From: Winogradskyella sp.
GTDB lineage: Bacteria > Bacteroidota > Bacteroidia > Flavobacteriales > Flavobacteriaceae
Direction of reading: 5' to 3'
Assembly (NCBI RefSeq): GCF_003712105.1
Contig: NZ_RHLG01000001.1
Coordinates: 124,001-188,000 of the forward strand
Length of the DNA: 64,000 nucleotides
Shown here piece by piece: positions 51,601-60,680 of the stretch. The translations under genes were made by a program, and so were the position numbers. The notes under the pieces are model-generated. The model was not told where the DNA came from. It did no database searches and saw only the letters and a program-made list of their open reading frames with translations. How positions within the stretch are numbered: the stretch's first letter is position 1; each line of letters opens with the position of its first letter.

Positions 51601-53009
51601 TTTTTTGCAAACTGAATTAATACTTGGTTTACGCGGTTTTCATCTTCTTGGTTATGACGCATCAATTCGATATACAAATCGTCGCCAAAACTTTCTTTCC
51701 ACCATAGTAAAGCTTCTTCAGCCTGATTTTCACCAATATTTAAAACCTTACTGGGCACTTCACCATAAAGGTTTCCTGTAAGACAAATCAGATTGTCTTT
51801 ATACTGTTGAATTAATGCCTTGTCAATTCGAGGTACATAATAAAACCCATCAGTAAACGCTAGTGAAGACAATTTTGCTAAGTTGTGATAGCCTTTTTTG
51901 TTTTTGGCAAGTAATACAATTTGGTAACCGTTATCTTTTCTGGTTTTGTCGGTATGGTTTTCACAAACAAAAAACTCACATCCTACTATAGGTTTAATCA
52001 ACTTGCCTTGTTTCTCTTCATTCGCTTCTTCTGCTTGGGCATTCTGGGCTTTTATAGTTCTATTATGATTTGAAACTGCTTGTACAAAATGAAAAGCACC
52101 CATCATGTTACCATGATCGGTTAATGCTACCGCAGGCATATTTTCTTTAGCCGCCGCCGCTACCAAATCTTTAACACTTATTGTTGATTGAAGGATTGAA
52201 AACTGAGAATGATTATGTAAATGCACAAAATCTACCTCAGCTAATTTTGATACTGCTTCTTTATTAGTTTCAGTAGGAACTGCTTCTATTTGTTCTTTCT
52301 GAAGTCGTTCATTAATCTTAGCGCTTTCACGTTTTAGATTGATGTGTTTTAATCCTATAAGCGCAATAGTCTTAGGATTTGCTTCTGAAAACTGTTCGAA
52401 ATAATCAGGTTGCACATCAAGCTGCTCTTTGGTATATTCTCTTCGCCTTACTAATTCTAAAAAACATCTCGTAGTAGCTTCAACATCTGCAGTTGCGTTA
52501 TGAGCTTCTGCAAAAGGTTGATTGAATAAAAACTGATGTAGCTCTGTAAGTGTTGGTAATTTAAACTTTCCTCCACGACCTCCAGGAATTTGACACAAAA
52601 CAGCTGTATGCTCGGTACACGTATCCAAAACTGGCAATTCTTGTAATGGGTTAGCAATGTCTCCTCGAACAAACTCAGCACCCATAATATTTAAATCGAA
52701 CTTTACATTTTGCCCAACAATAAATTTAGCTTTGGATAATACGGCATTAAATTTCTCTAAAACTTCATTTAGTGGCACACCTTGCTCTTGAGCAAGTTCA
52801 GTCGATATACCGTGCACCTTTTCTGCATCATAAGGAATATTGAAGCCTTTGGGTTGTATTAAATAATCTTGATGCTCAATACAATGTCCCATAGCATCAT
52901 GTAATTGCCATGCAATTTGAATTGCTCTTGGCCAATTATCAACATCTGTTATTGGTGCATCCCAACGCTTAGGTAAACCTGTAGTTTCGGTATCAAAAAT
53001 TAAGTACAT
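48624..53009 (-). CDS. dnaE: DNA polymerase III alpha subunit with N-terminal exonuclease
   Basis: A 1461-residue replicative polymerase. Residues 1-180 are a DnaQ-like 3'-5' exonuclease (FDTETTGLPKRWD at the start; HNATADVEATTRCFLEL near 165). Then PHP (HLHNHSQFSILQS, about 264), polymerase palm with GPGRGSAAGSVVAY (about 645) and the catalytic PDIDIDF (about 685), fingers, tandem helix-hairpin-helix and an OB fold near 1270. Fusion of proofreading exonuclease to DnaE is the usual Bacteroidota arrangement. The gene is convergent with the ArsR gene by 2 bp. Confidence 0.96.
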   Translation of the reverse strand: MYLIFDTETTGLPKRWDAPITDVDNWPRAIQIAWQLHDAMGHCIEHQDYLIQPKGFNIPYDAEKVHGISTELAQEQGVPLNEVLEKFNAVLSKAKFIVGQNVKFDLNIMGAEFVRGDIANPLQELPVLDTCTEHTAVLCQIPGGRGGKFKLPTLTELHQFLFNQPFAEAHNATADVEATTRCFLELVRRREYTKEQLDVQPDYFEQFSEANPKTIALIGLKHINLKRESAKINERLQKEQIEAVPTETNKEAVSKLAEVDFVHLHNHSQFSILQSTISVKDLVAAAAKENMPAVALTDHGNMMGAFHFVQAVSNHNRTIKAQNAQAEEANEEKQGKLIKPIVGCEFFVCENHTDKTRKDNGYQIVLLAKNKKGYHNLAKLSSLAFTDGFYYVPRIDKALIQQYKDNLICLTGNLYGEVPSKVLNIGENQAEEALLWWKESFGDDLYIELMRHNQEDENRVNQVLIQFAKKHNIKLVATNNTYYVEQENANAHDILLCVKDGEKQATPIGRGRGYRYGLPNQEYYFKSSEEMKGLFRDVPEAIVNIQDVVDKIEPFELARDVLLPAFDIPNAFKDEMDKEDGGKRGENAYLKHLTFEGAKKRYGDITPEIKERLDFELSVIENTGYPGYFLIVEDFIREARNMDVSVGPGRGSAAGSVVAYCLWITNIDPIKYDLLFERFLNPDRVSMPDIDIDFDDEGRGRVMQYVIDKYGANQVAQIITYGTMAAKSSIRDTARVLDLPLNEADHIAKLIPNMSKLGKIFGKSEKELAQKFRQEELEKVNQLLNISDGEDLQAETVNQARVLEGSVRNTGIHACGVIITPGDITNYVPIATAKDSDLYVTQFDNSVVESAGLLKMDFLGLKTLTLIKDTVKIVKAKHGIALDPENFPLDDEETYALFQRGETVGIFQYESPGMQKHMKHLKPTVFDDLIAMNALYRPGPMEYIPSFINRKHGKEDIVYDLPEMEEYLKETYGITVYQEQVMLLSQKLADFTKGEADVLRKAMGKKQKAVLDKMKPKFIEQAAAKGMDKEKLEKIWKDWEAFASYAFNKSHSTCYAWIAYQTAYLKAHYPAEYMAAVLSNNMNDIKSVTFFMEECMRMRLPVLGPDVNESYYKFSVNKDNAVRFGMGAIKGVGHGAVKTIVENRKKDGNYTSIFDLAKRIDLRAANKKSFEGLANAGGFDCFANTHRAQYFAHEGDNITFLEKAIRYGARHQENENSAQVSLFGDSSEVQIAEPQVPPCEDWGTMEKLSREKEVVGIYISGHPLDDFKIEMKTFCNGTISVFNDLEAIINREVTFGGVVTDVQHRVSKQGKGWAAFTIEDYTDSFEFRIFGEDYLKFRHFLVQNSFVYVRAYIKEGWTNRETGKKGEPRIQFNNFQLLHDVMDAYAKKLSVQLQIEDIEKDKIEDLEDLFKLHKGNHALNFVVYDNSEKLKLQMLSRKQKVKISQELLHELQELDVMYKLN

Positions 53010-53092
53010 AAAAATCTTTTGCTGTAAAAAATCGGAATTTTAAAAGTAAGAAATATGAGGACTTTAATAAACTAAAGTTATAAACAGTTGTA

Positions 53093-53121
53093 AACAAAAA
53101 CGCCACTCAATTTGAGTGGCG
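53093..53121 (-). terminator. Terminator after the calcium-repeat lipoprotein gene
   Basis: CGCCACTCA (53101-53109), loop ATT, TGAGTGGCG (53113-53121). The minus strand runs into TTTTTGTTT immediately after, 25 bp past the lipoprotein stop. Confidence 0.8.
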
Positions 53122-53145
53122 TGCTAGATATTAGGTCGTCAAATA

Positions 53146-54216
53146 TTAGTTCTGTAAGTAGTCTGGTACACCATCCATGTCTGTATCTTGAGCATCATCA
53201 GGATTGCCATCACCGTTTGGATCTGGGTTTTCATTAATAGTTAATATACCATCTCCATCATCATCAGCATCAACAAAGTCAAACAAAAGGTCACCATCTG
53301 TATTTTGAGATGCGTTAGCACCTTCAAAAATACTTAGTATTCCATCATTATCATCATCCATATCCAAATAATCTGGTATACCATCTTCATCTGAATCACC
53401 GCGCATATTTTCAAAGTTTGTAAGAACACCATCGCCGTCATCGTCATTATCTAAATAGTTAGGAATACCATCCATATCTGCATCGTCATTATCAAGATTT
53501 CCATCCATGTTTACATCTTCAAACGAATTTGGTAGTCCATCACCATCATCATCATTACAATCTAAATTGTTAATTAGACTTTGAATCATGCCATCACTAT
53601 CATCACAAGCAAGCAATTGGATTGCGAGCGCGTTTTGATAAGCTTCACAAGATTGCAAACTAGGTACCGACATAAATTGACCCAGTAAATCAGTAACATC
53701 TGCAGTAGCCGTATCGCAAGTTGTTCCTCCTGTTACTTCAAGAATATTTTGACGAATAGGCACTTGAAAAAATACACCGGAGCTAAAGTTGATACTATTT
53801 AAACCATCTTCAGTAAAGGCATTAAACCAAAATGTACCTGTAGCTAAATTATTTGCAGCATCAACAATTTCAATATCGATTACACCATCAGAAGGGAATA
53901 CTTGAACCGATGGATCCGGGGCATTAAGCGTTGAGTATACCACTCCATTTGCGTCTCTAAATCTTGCTTCGTTCTGATTATTACCGCCAAGTTGATACTC
54001 ACCTGTATCAGTTCTTGTCGTAAATAAAAGTAAAACTTCCGAGCCACGAATTGCTCTAATTACTAGACCACCATCTTTAATTGCTGCCGTCTCCGCAGTT
54101 GCTATCCAAGATTGACCTTCGTTGTTAGCTTGTACAGCTGGATTATTGAATTCAATGGTATCAGAGCATCCAAAAAGTAGGGCTATAATACAAACGACAA
54201 GTATATTTTTATTCAT
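53146..54216 (-). CDS. Lipoprotein with calcium-binding aspartate repeats
   Basis: A 356-residue lipoprotein: signal [17 protein letters not shown] with the lipobox cysteine at 17. Residues 25-165 are a beta domain resembling DUF6252. The C-terminal third is a run of thrombospondin-type-3-like calcium repeats ([52 protein letters not shown]). Predicted to be outer-membrane anchored and calcium-stabilised. No T9SS tail. Confidence 0.8.
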   Translation of the reverse strand: MNKNILVVCIIALLFGCSDTIEFNNPAVQANNEGQSWIATAETAAIKDGGLVIRAIRGSEVLLLFTTRTDTGEYQLGGNNQNEARFRDANGVVYSTLNAPDPSVQVFPSDGVIDIEIVDAANNLATGTFWFNAFTEDGLNSINFSSGVFFQVPIRQNILEVTGGTTCDTATADVTDLLGQFMSVPSLQSCEAYQNALAIQLLACDDSDGMIQSLINNLDCNDDDGDGLPNSFEDVNMDGNLDNDDADMDGIPNYLDNDDDGDGVLTNFENMRGDSDEDGIPDYLDMDDDNDGILSIFEGANASQNTDGDLLFDFVDADDDGDGILTINENPDPNGDGNPDDAQDTDMDGVPDYLQN

Positions 54217-54308
54217 TACAATTAATTTGGGAAACGTAAATTTAATAACGTTTGTTAAATGCCAAAAGTATATTTTTTTTTTGAAATTGTTTAATGTTCG
54301 TTAAGGCA

Positions 54309-54337
54309 TTGAAAATTAAAAAAATATATTATCTTTG
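54309..54337 (+). promoter_or_regulatory. Promoter of rpsP
   Basis: A -33 TTG at 54309-54311 and a -7 box TATCTTTG (54330-54337), exact TAnnTTTG, with 18 bp between. The leader to the rpsP ATG at 54385 is about 43 nt. Confidence 0.65.
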
Positions 54338-54384
54338 CGCCCTCATTAATAACCGAGGTCGAGAACCTCAACTAATTAATTATT

Positions 54385-54885
54385 ATGCCTGTAAAAATTA
54401 GATTACAAAGACACGGTAAAAAAGGAAAACCTTTTTATTGGATTGTTGCGGCGGATGCACGCGCAAAAAGAGATGGTAGATACCTTGACAAATTAGGAAT
54501 TTACAATCCCAACACTAACCCAGCTACTATTGAATTAAACGTTGATGGTGCTGTAAAATGGTTAGAAAACGGAGCACAACCTACGGATACTGCGAGAGCA
54601 ATTTTATCTTACAAAGGTGCTTTATTAAAAAAGCATTTAGCTGGTGGCGTTAAAAAAGGTGCTTTAACTGAAGAACAAGCAGAAGCAAAATTTAATGCTT
54701 GGTTAGAAGAAAAAGCAGCTAAAATTCAAGCCAAAGCAGATGGCTTATCAAAAGCCAGTGCTGATGCTAAAGCAAAAGCTTTAGAGGCAGAAAAAGCGGT
54801 GAACGAAGCTCGTGTTGCTGCAGCTGCGCCAGAAGTTGAAGAAGAAGTAGCTGAAGATACTTCTGCTTCTAACGAAGAAGAATAA
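54385..54885 (+). CDS. rpsP: 30S ribosomal protein S16
   Basis: A 166-residue S16: the conserved core [20 protein letters not shown] and [14 protein letters not shown] is at the N-terminus (1-80), followed by a long alanine/lysine/glutamate-rich tail (about 95-166) of the kind seen in Bacteroidota S16. It binds 16S rRNA in the 30S body. It is followed by rimM, as is usual. Confidence 0.97.
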   Translation: MPVKIRLQRHGKKGKPFYWIVAADARAKRDGRYLDKLGIYNPNTNPATIELNVDGAVKWLENGAQPTDTARAILSYKGALLKKHLAGGVKKGALTEEQAEAKFNAWLEEKAAKIQAKADGLSKASADAKAKALEAEKAVNEARVAAAAPEVEEEVAEDTSASNEEE

Positions 54886-54906
54886 AAACTATATTTTTAT
54901 ACTTTT

Positions 54907-54936
54907 AAACCCAGACCATATAGTCTGGGTTTTTTG
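54907..54936 (+). terminator. Terminator/attenuator between rpsP and rimM
   Basis: AAACCCAGAC (54907-54916) and GTCTGGGTTT (54923-54932) around CATATA, followed by four T residues. It ends 11 bp before the rimM ATG, so rimM is expressed by read-through, lower than rpsP. Confidence 0.8.
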
Positions 54937-54946
54937 TTTTATTCCA

Positions 54947-55474
54947 ATGAAAAAAGACGCATGTTTTTATTTAGGTAAGATTGTAAAAAAATACAGTTTC
55001 AAGGGTGAACTTTTGGCAAAGTTAGACACCGACGAACCAGAATTGTACGCAAATCTTGATGCAATTTTTATAGACTTAAGAGGAAATTTAGTACCCTTTT
55101 TTATAGAATCTTCTCAACTTCATAAGTCTGATTTATTACGCATAAAATTTGAAGATGTAGATTCTGAAAATGATGCTGAAGCACTTCTTAAATCTGATTT
55201 GTATTTACCACTAAACTTATTGCCAAATTTAGAGGGTAACAAATTTTATTTTCACGAAGTTATTGGCTTTACAATTACAGATCAAAACTTTGGTGAAGTA
55301 GGCATCATCACATCTATTAACGATAGTACTGCACAGGCACTATTTGTAATTGACAGAAACGGGACTGAGATACTTATCCCTATGAATGATGAGTTTATTA
55401 TAAAAGTGGATAGAGCTCATAAAACTATTGAAGTAAACACGCCTAAAGGATTGATAGATTTGTATATTGACTAA
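54947..55474 (+). CDS. rimM: 16S rRNA processing protein RimM
   Basis: A 175-residue RimM: N-terminal beta-barrel beginning CFYLGKIVKKYSFKGELLAK and the C-terminal PRC barrel (KFYFHEVIGFTITD, about 100 on; ILIPMNDEFIIKVD). It binds S19 and assists 30S head maturation. Second gene of the rpsP cluster. Confidence 0.93.
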   Translation: MKKDACFYLGKIVKKYSFKGELLAKLDTDEPELYANLDAIFIDLRGNLVPFFIESSQLHKSDLLRIKFEDVDSENDAEALLKSDLYLPLNLLPNLEGNKFYFHEVIGFTITDQNFGEVGIITSINDSTAQALFVIDRNGTEILIPMNDEFIIKVDRAHKTIEVNTPKGLIDLYID

Positions 55475-55522
55475 TAATGCAATTATATCAAATAGATTCC
55501 CGCTTTCTCAGGATTGACAGTT

Positions 55523-56248
55523 ATGAGCAACCCATTTAAATTTAAGCAATTTTCAGTACTACAGGATAGATGCGCTATGAAAATTGGTACCGATGGTGTT
55601 ATACTTGGTGCATGGACTTCTGTAGATAATAATCCATATTCAATATTAGACATAGGTACTGGTACGGGTATATTATCCTTAATGTTAGCACAACGCTCAG
55701 AAGCACCATTAATTGAAGCTATAGAAATTGATGCGGAGGCATTTGAACAGTGTTCTGAAAACTTCGAAAACTCGCCTTGGAATGATCGTCTATTTTGCTA
55801 TCATGCTTCATTATTAGAGTTTGTAGAAGAAGTCGATGATAAATATGATATCATTATTTGTAACCCACCTTTTTATTCCGAAAATTATAAAACTAAAAAC
55901 GCATCAAGAAACCTAGCGCGATTTGAAGACGCACTTCCTTTTGAGCATTTAGTATATGCCGTTTCAAAACTAATGTCAGAACATGGACTGTTTTCTGTTG
56001 TTATTCCTTTTAAAGAAGAAATTAGGTTCTTGAATCTAGCTCAAAAAGCAAAGCTATTTCCAATACGCATTTTACATGTTAAGGGCAATTCTGAATCGCA
56101 AATAAAACGAAGCTTAATAGAATTTGGTTTCATAAAAAAAGATACAACATCAAATCCTATAAAAACTGAACTAATAATTGAAAACGGGAGACATAATTAC
56201 ACTGAAGATTATATAAGCCTCACTAAAGATTTTTATTTGAAAATGTAA
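55523..56248 (+). CDS. trmN6: tRNA1(Val) A37 N6-methyltransferase
   Basis: A 241-residue class I methyltransferase: SAM motif DIGTGTGILSLML (about 37-49) and the N6-adenine catalytic NPPF in IIICNPPFYSEN near 115. The N-terminal FKQFSVLQDRCAMKIGTDG is typical of YfiC/TrmN6. I take ATG 55523 (MSNPFKFK) over the TTG three codons earlier. It is 48 bp after rimM and may be co-transcribed. Confidence 0.9.
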   Translation: MSNPFKFKQFSVLQDRCAMKIGTDGVILGAWTSVDNNPYSILDIGTGTGILSLMLAQRSEAPLIEAIEIDAEAFEQCSENFENSPWNDRLFCYHASLLEFVEEVDDKYDIIICNPPFYSENYKTKNASRNLARFEDALPFEHLVYAVSKLMSEHGLFSVVIPFKEEIRFLNLAQKAKLFPIRILHVKGNSESQIKRSLIEFGFIKKDTTSNPIKTELIIENGRHNYTEDYISLTKDFYLKM

Positions 56249-56354
56249 GTTTTGCATTGGGTAAAGAAAACGTTTTCGTTACTTTTGACCCATAATGGGT
56301 TTTTGGCAAAAAATCAAAATTTCTAAAGACCATCTAATTGAAAAAATATATATA

Positions 56355-57533
56355 ATGAAACCAGATTTATTCGAAGCTCCCGATTACTATAATCTTGATG
56401 ATTTATTATCCGAAGAACACAAACTTGTCCGCGATGCTGCCCGTGAATGGGTAAAAAGAGACGTTTCTCCAATAATAGAAGAAGCTGCACAAAAAGCAGA
56501 GTTTCCAAAGTCAATTATTAATGGTTTAGCTGAGATTGGTGCTTTCGGCCCATATATTCCTGAGGAATACGGTGGTGCTGGATTAGATCAAATTTCTTAT
56601 GGTCTTATAATGCAAGAGATAGAACGAGGTGATTCTGGTGTACGTAGTACTGCTTCTGTACAATCGTCTTTAGTAATGTATCCTATTTGGAAATATGGTA
56701 CTGAAGAACAACGCCAAAAATATTTACCAAAATTAGCATCTGGTGAATGGATGGGTTCTTTTGGACTTACAGAACCTGATCATGGTAGTAATCCTGGTGG
56801 AATGACAACAAACTTTAAGGATATGGGAGACCATTATCTTCTAAATGGTGCAAAACTTTGGATTAGTAATTCTCCTTTTTGTGATGTTGCCGTCGTTTGG
56901 GCAAAAAATGAAGAAGGACGAATTCACGGCCTAGTTGTAGAGCGTGGCATGGAAGGTTTTTCTACTCCTGAAACCCATAATAAATGGTCTCTGAGAGCCA
57001 GTGCTACAGGCGAGTTAATCTTTCAAGATGTAAAGGTACCCAAAGAAAATCTATTACCTAATAAATCTGGTCTTGGCGCACCTCTTGGTTGCTTAGATTC
57101 TGCAAGATATGGCATCTCTTGGGGTGCTATTGGAGCGGCGATGGATTGTTATGATACCGCTTTACGATATTCAAAAGAACGCATTCAATTTGGCAAACCT
57201 ATAGGAGCATTTCAGTTACAGCAAAAAAAATTGGCCGAAATGATTACCGAGATCACTAAGGCACAATTATTAGCTTTCAGATTAGGACAGTTAAAGAATG
57301 AAGGACGTGCAAGTTCTGCACAAATTTCTATGGCTAAGCGCAACAATGTTGAAATGGCAATAAAAATTGCTAGAGAATCTCGACAAATGTTAGGTGGAAT
57401 GGGCATAACCGGCGAGTATCCTATTATGCGCCATATGATGAACCTTGAAAGTGTAATTACTTATGAAGGTACACATGATATACACCTACTAATAACAGGG
57501 TTAGATGTTACTGGTTTAAATGCTTTTAAATAA
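56355..57533 (+). CDS. Glutaryl-CoA dehydrogenase-type acyl-CoA dehydrogenase
   Basis: A 392-residue acyl-CoA dehydrogenase. The catalytic glutamate is in ITYEGTHDIHLL near the C-terminus, with FGLTEPDHGSNPGGM (about 135-149) for FAD and the arginine-containing SVQSSLVMYP segment. The combination matches the glutaryl-CoA dehydrogenase branch (oxidative decarboxylation to crotonyl-CoA). ATG 56355 (MKPDLFEAPD) is preferred; the 20 residues from the upstream ATG 56295 are lysine/isoleucine-rich and unlike the family. Confidence 0.88.
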   Translation: MKPDLFEAPDYYNLDDLLSEEHKLVRDAAREWVKRDVSPIIEEAAQKAEFPKSIINGLAEIGAFGPYIPEEYGGAGLDQISYGLIMQEIERGDSGVRSTASVQSSLVMYPIWKYGTEEQRQKYLPKLASGEWMGSFGLTEPDHGSNPGGMTTNFKDMGDHYLLNGAKLWISNSPFCDVAVVWAKNEEGRIHGLVVERGMEGFSTPETHNKWSLRASATGELIFQDVKVPKENLLPNKSGLGAPLGCLDSARYGISWGAIGAAMDCYDTALRYSKERIQFGKPIGAFQLQQKKLAEMITEITKAQLLAFRLGQLKNEGRASSAQISMAKRNNVEMAIKIARESRQMLGGMGITGEYPIMRHMMNLESVITYEGTHDIHLLITGLDVTGLNAFK

Positions 57534-57581
57534 GAAGCTACGGCACATATTGCCATCTAATCAAATCCATATATTTATTAA

Positions 57582-58526
57582 ATGCTTTCCAAATTACGGG
57601 AAGCATTTTTTAATTACTTTTACTTCATGTTTTCAGCGAAAAAGAGATTAGACAAAGCTTATAGAGAAGCATCTCAGGTTACATTTAATGACAATTCAAA
57701 GTTTATTTTGTTTAGTGATTGTCATCGTGGCGATAATAGCTTTGCTGATGATTTTGCAAAAAACAGAAATATCTACTTCCACGCTTTAAATCACTATTAC
57801 AAAGAAGGCTTTAATTACATTGAACTTGGAGATGGTGATGAACTTTGGGAAAACCTTTCTTTTGAATCCTTATTACATGCACACAAAAATGTGTACATGC
57901 TCATGAAACAATTTCATGATGAAGGCCGACTACATATGATATGGGGAAATCATGATATGGTATACCGAAATAATAGTTATGTAAAAAAACATCTCAACAC
58001 TTTTTTCGACCCCAAAACTGGAGAAGAAGAAGATTTATTTTGTGATATTGTATACCATGAAGGTTTAGTTTTAGAACATTCGGACACTAAACAAAAATTA
58101 TTTTTATGCCATGGGCATCAAGCAGATTGGTGGAATTATTTGTTTTGGAAATGGAGTCGTTTTATGGTGAGAGTGCTTTGGAAACCATTAAATGTTATGG
58201 GTATTGCTGACCCAACAAGCCCGGCAAAAAATTACAAAGAACTCATAAAAGTTGAACGCCGAACAAAAAAATGGATAATAGATAATGATAATTTAATTAC
58301 TATTGCTGGTCATACGCATAGACCACGCTTTCCAGAACCTGGAGATATCGCGTTTTTTAATGATGGTAGTTGTGTACATCCAAGAAGTATTACTGGTTTA
58401 GAAATTGAGAATGGGGAAATTTCTCTAATTAAATGGGAGATTGCTACTGCAGAAGATGGCACACTTAAAATTGTAAGAATGCTACTTGAAGGCCCAACAA
58501 AATTGATAGATTATAAAACTTCTTAG
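57582..58526 (+). CDS. Metallophosphoesterase
   Basis: A 314-residue calcineurin-like phosphoesterase. Metal-binding motifs in order: FSDCHRGDNSF (about 44), GDGDELWE (about 83), WGNHDMVY (about 125), CHGHQADW (about 177) and GHTHRPRF (about 246). No signal peptide. The family includes UDP-sugar, nucleotide and phosphoprotein hydrolases; the substrate is not evident. Confidence 0.88.
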   Translation: MLSKLREAFFNYFYFMFSAKKRLDKAYREASQVTFNDNSKFILFSDCHRGDNSFADDFAKNRNIYFHALNHYYKEGFNYIELGDGDELWENLSFESLLHAHKNVYMLMKQFHDEGRLHMIWGNHDMVYRNNSYVKKHLNTFFDPKTGEEEDLFCDIVYHEGLVLEHSDTKQKLFLCHGHQADWWNYLFWKWSRFMVRVLWKPLNVMGIADPTSPAKNYKELIKVERRTKKWIIDNDNLITIAGHTHRPRFPEPGDIAFFNDGSCVHPRSITGLEIENGEISLIKWEIATAEDGTLKIVRMLLEGPTKLIDYKTS

Positions 58527-58535
58527 GGTTACCAA

Positions 58536-58898
58536 TTATTCCTTTTCTTTTGTTAAGTAGACTTTGACCTCGTCTTTTTCGATTACTAACGAATCATCTG
58601 TGAGTTCTAATACTAGGTAATCTCCATCGCCACCTCTTCCACCTTCTTTTTTAGAATCAAAGGTTAGGATTTTTCTGGCTTCGTCATAAGCCCATTCACC
58701 AAACTTCGTTGCTTCCTTTCCTATTTGTCCACCTCGCATACTACCATCTTCGAGAAGCTCAATAAATTTGATGCCTTCAGTTATGGTTTCATCTTCAGTG
58801 ACGATTTTTTCCACATTCCATTTGCCAATAAGCTTGTCAGTACTCACATAAAAGATAAATGAACTAACTGCAAAAACTAAAAAAATAAACCTACTCAT
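58536..58898 (-). CDS. Secreted lipocalin-like protein
   Basis: A 120-residue protein with a signal peptide (MSRFIFLVFAVSSFIFYVS from ATG 58898) and a small beta-barrel resembling lipocalin-like domains (LIGKWNVEKIVTEDETITEG, DGDYLVLELTDDSLVIEKD). Three residues upstream of this start are not needed. It lies 12 bp after the ferredoxin gene on the same strand but has no clear role in that pathway. Confidence 0.7.
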   Translation of the reverse strand: MSRFIFLVFAVSSFIFYVSTDKLIGKWNVEKIVTEDETITEGIKFIELLEDGSMRGGQIGKEATKFGEWAYDEARKILTFDSKKEGGRGGDGDYLVLELTDDSLVIEKDEVKVYLTKEKE

Positions 58899-58910
58899 AA
58901 TTATCAAATA

Positions 58911-59246
58911 TTAACTTTCTGGTGCTATCTCTACCACTAAACCTTCCATTTCTGGCACAATTTGAATTTGGCAGCCTAAACGTGAATTATCTTTTACATA
59001 AAATGCTTCGGATAGCATTGCTTCCTCATCATCTTGCATTTCTGGTAATTCGGTATTACTCAACACATAGCATTGGCATGAAGCACACATTGCCATGCCA
59101 CCACAAACACCAATGGTACCTTCTGGTGCCAGCTCGTAAGAGCGAATAACCTCCATAAGATTCATCGCCATATCCGTTGGCGCTTCAACCTCATGTGTAA
59201 CTCCATCTCGGTCTGTGATGGTTATGTTAATGTCTAAAGATTCCAT
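58911..59246 (-). CDS. [2Fe-2S] ferredoxin
   Basis: A 111-residue adrenodoxin/plant-type ferredoxin. Four cluster cysteines: CGGMAMCASCQC (about 48-59, C-x5-C-x2-C) and the fourth in RLGCQIQIVPE near 94. The adrenodoxin-like spacing suggests an electron carrier for oxygenases or Fe-S assembly. The next upstream gene encodes a likely partner reductase. Confidence 0.92.
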   Translation of the reverse strand: MESLDINITITDRDGVTHEVEAPTDMAMNLMEVIRSYELAPEGTIGVCGGMAMCASCQCYVLSNTELPEMQDDEEAMLSEAFYVKDNSRLGCQIQIVPEMEGLVVEIAPES

Positions 59247-59296
59247 ATAAGCCTGTGAAACTTCATGATTTAAAGGGAAAGTACTAAATATTTTTA

Positions 59297-60352
59297 TTAT
59301 TGAATGGCTTTTACAACAGCTTTTGGCGCTTCCTTACGTGATCCATCAAACCCATCTACCCCAGCAACTGTGGTATACTTTAATACATATCGTTTACCTG
59401 GGTTAATAATTTTATAAGCAGCCTGACACATTAAAGTAGCCTCATGAAAACCGCACAAAATTAGTTTGAGCTTACCCGGATATGTATTACCATCACCAAT
59501 GGCAAAAATTCCAGGAACATTGGTTTGGTAATCTAATGCATTATTAACTTTTATAGCATTTTTTTCGATCTCTAAGCCCCAATTTGCTATTGGCCCAAGT
59601 TTAGGAGATAATCCAAACAACGGAATTAAATGGTCTGTTTCAACCATATAAGGCTCTTCTCCTTTTTTGGTAATTTCTATTCGCTCAAGTTTACCTTCAC
59701 CTTCAATAGCTGTAATTTCTGCAGGTGTGATAAGGTTAATTTTACCTTGATTTTTTAGTTGCTGAACTTTTTCTACAGAATCTAAATGTCCTCTAAACTC
59801 ATTTCTTCTATGAACTAGTGTAACACTTGATGCGATATCTGCAAGAAAAATACTCCAATCTAAGGCAGAATCTCCACCACCAGCAATTACTACGGTTTTA
59901 TCTCTGTACATTTCTGGCTCTTTTACCATATATTCGACACCTTTATCTTCATATTGAGATAAGTTTTCGATTAATGGTTTGCGAGGTTCAAAACTACCGA
60001 GACCACTTGCTATTGCTACAACAGGTGCTTTGTGTTTTGTGCCTTTATTGGTTGTAACGACAAAACTACCGTCGTCTTGTTTTTCTACTAAATCCGCGCG
60101 TTCTCCTAAGGTAAATCCAGGTTCGAACTGCTTGCATTGTTCAAGGAGATTCTTTGTAAGGTCGTCCGCTAAAATTTCTGGAAAACCAGGAATATCGTAT
60201 ATAGGTTTTTTAGGATACAACTCAGAACATTGTCCTCCAGGTTGCGGTAAGGCATCAATAAGGTGACATTTTAGTTTTAATAAACCAGCTTCGAATACAG
60301 CAAAAAGTCCAGTTGGACCAGCACCTATTATAATTATATCTGTTTCAATCAT
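59297..60352 (-). CDS. Ferredoxin-NAD(P)+ reductase (thioredoxin-reductase-like)
   Basis: A 351-residue two-nucleotide-fold flavoprotein: FAD motif IIIGAGPTGLFAVFEAG (about 6-22), CSELYPKKPIYDIPGFPE, the NAD(P) motif VIAGGGDSALDWSIFLAD (about 150-167) and GIFAIGDGNTYPG. The redox CxxC of thioredoxin reductase is missing, which identifies the ferredoxin-reductase subgroup. It is 50 bp upstream of the ferredoxin gene, so the two form a chain NAD(P)H to reductase to ferredoxin. Confidence 0.88.
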   Translation of the reverse strand: MIETDIIIIGAGPTGLFAVFEAGLLKLKCHLIDALPQPGGQCSELYPKKPIYDIPGFPEILADDLTKNLLEQCKQFEPGFTLGERADLVEKQDDGSFVVTTNKGTKHKAPVVAIASGLGSFEPRKPLIENLSQYEDKGVEYMVKEPEMYRDKTVVIAGGGDSALDWSIFLADIASSVTLVHRRNEFRGHLDSVEKVQQLKNQGKINLITPAEITAIEGEGKLERIEITKKGEEPYMVETDHLIPLFGLSPKLGPIANWGLEIEKNAIKVNNALDYQTNVPGIFAIGDGNTYPGKLKLILCGFHEATLMCQAAYKIINPGKRYVLKYTTVAGVDGFDGSRKEAPKAVVKAIQ

Positions 60353-60389
60353 AAAATTGAACTATAGAAATGCAATAAATGCTTTAAAC

Positions 60390-60629
60390 TTAATCAACAT
60401 TAATAACTTGTTCTATCTGAGGCGCGTATTTTTTAATGGTCATTTCAACCCCAGATTTTAAGGTCATCTGGTTTACGCTACATGAGGTACAAGCACCTTG
60501 AAGTTGTACTTTTACCAATTTATCATCTTCGATAGAAAGCAAAGAAATATCACCTCCATCACTCTGTAAGAAAGGACGTATTTCATCTAAGGCCTTTTCA
60601 ACATTAAGTTTAATTTGTTCACTTGACAT
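60390..60629 (-). CDS. NifU-like Fe-S scaffold protein
   Basis: A 79-residue NifU C-terminal domain protein with the cluster-ligating CTSCSVNQM motif (C-x2-C, about 51-54). ATG 60629 (MSSEQIKLN) is chosen; the longer frame adds only eight residues without family support. It sits 27 bp after the Mrp-like gene, so the two probably assemble and transfer Fe-S clusters together. Confidence 0.88.
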   Translation of the reverse strand: MSSEQIKLNVEKALDEIRPFLQSDGGDISLLSIEDDKLVKVQLQGACTSCSVNQMTLKSGVEMTIKKYAPQIEQVINVD

Positions 60630-60680
60630 AATAATCTTTTTTATTGTGTTCACGAAGCTGACGCTTTCTTCTGTGCTTAT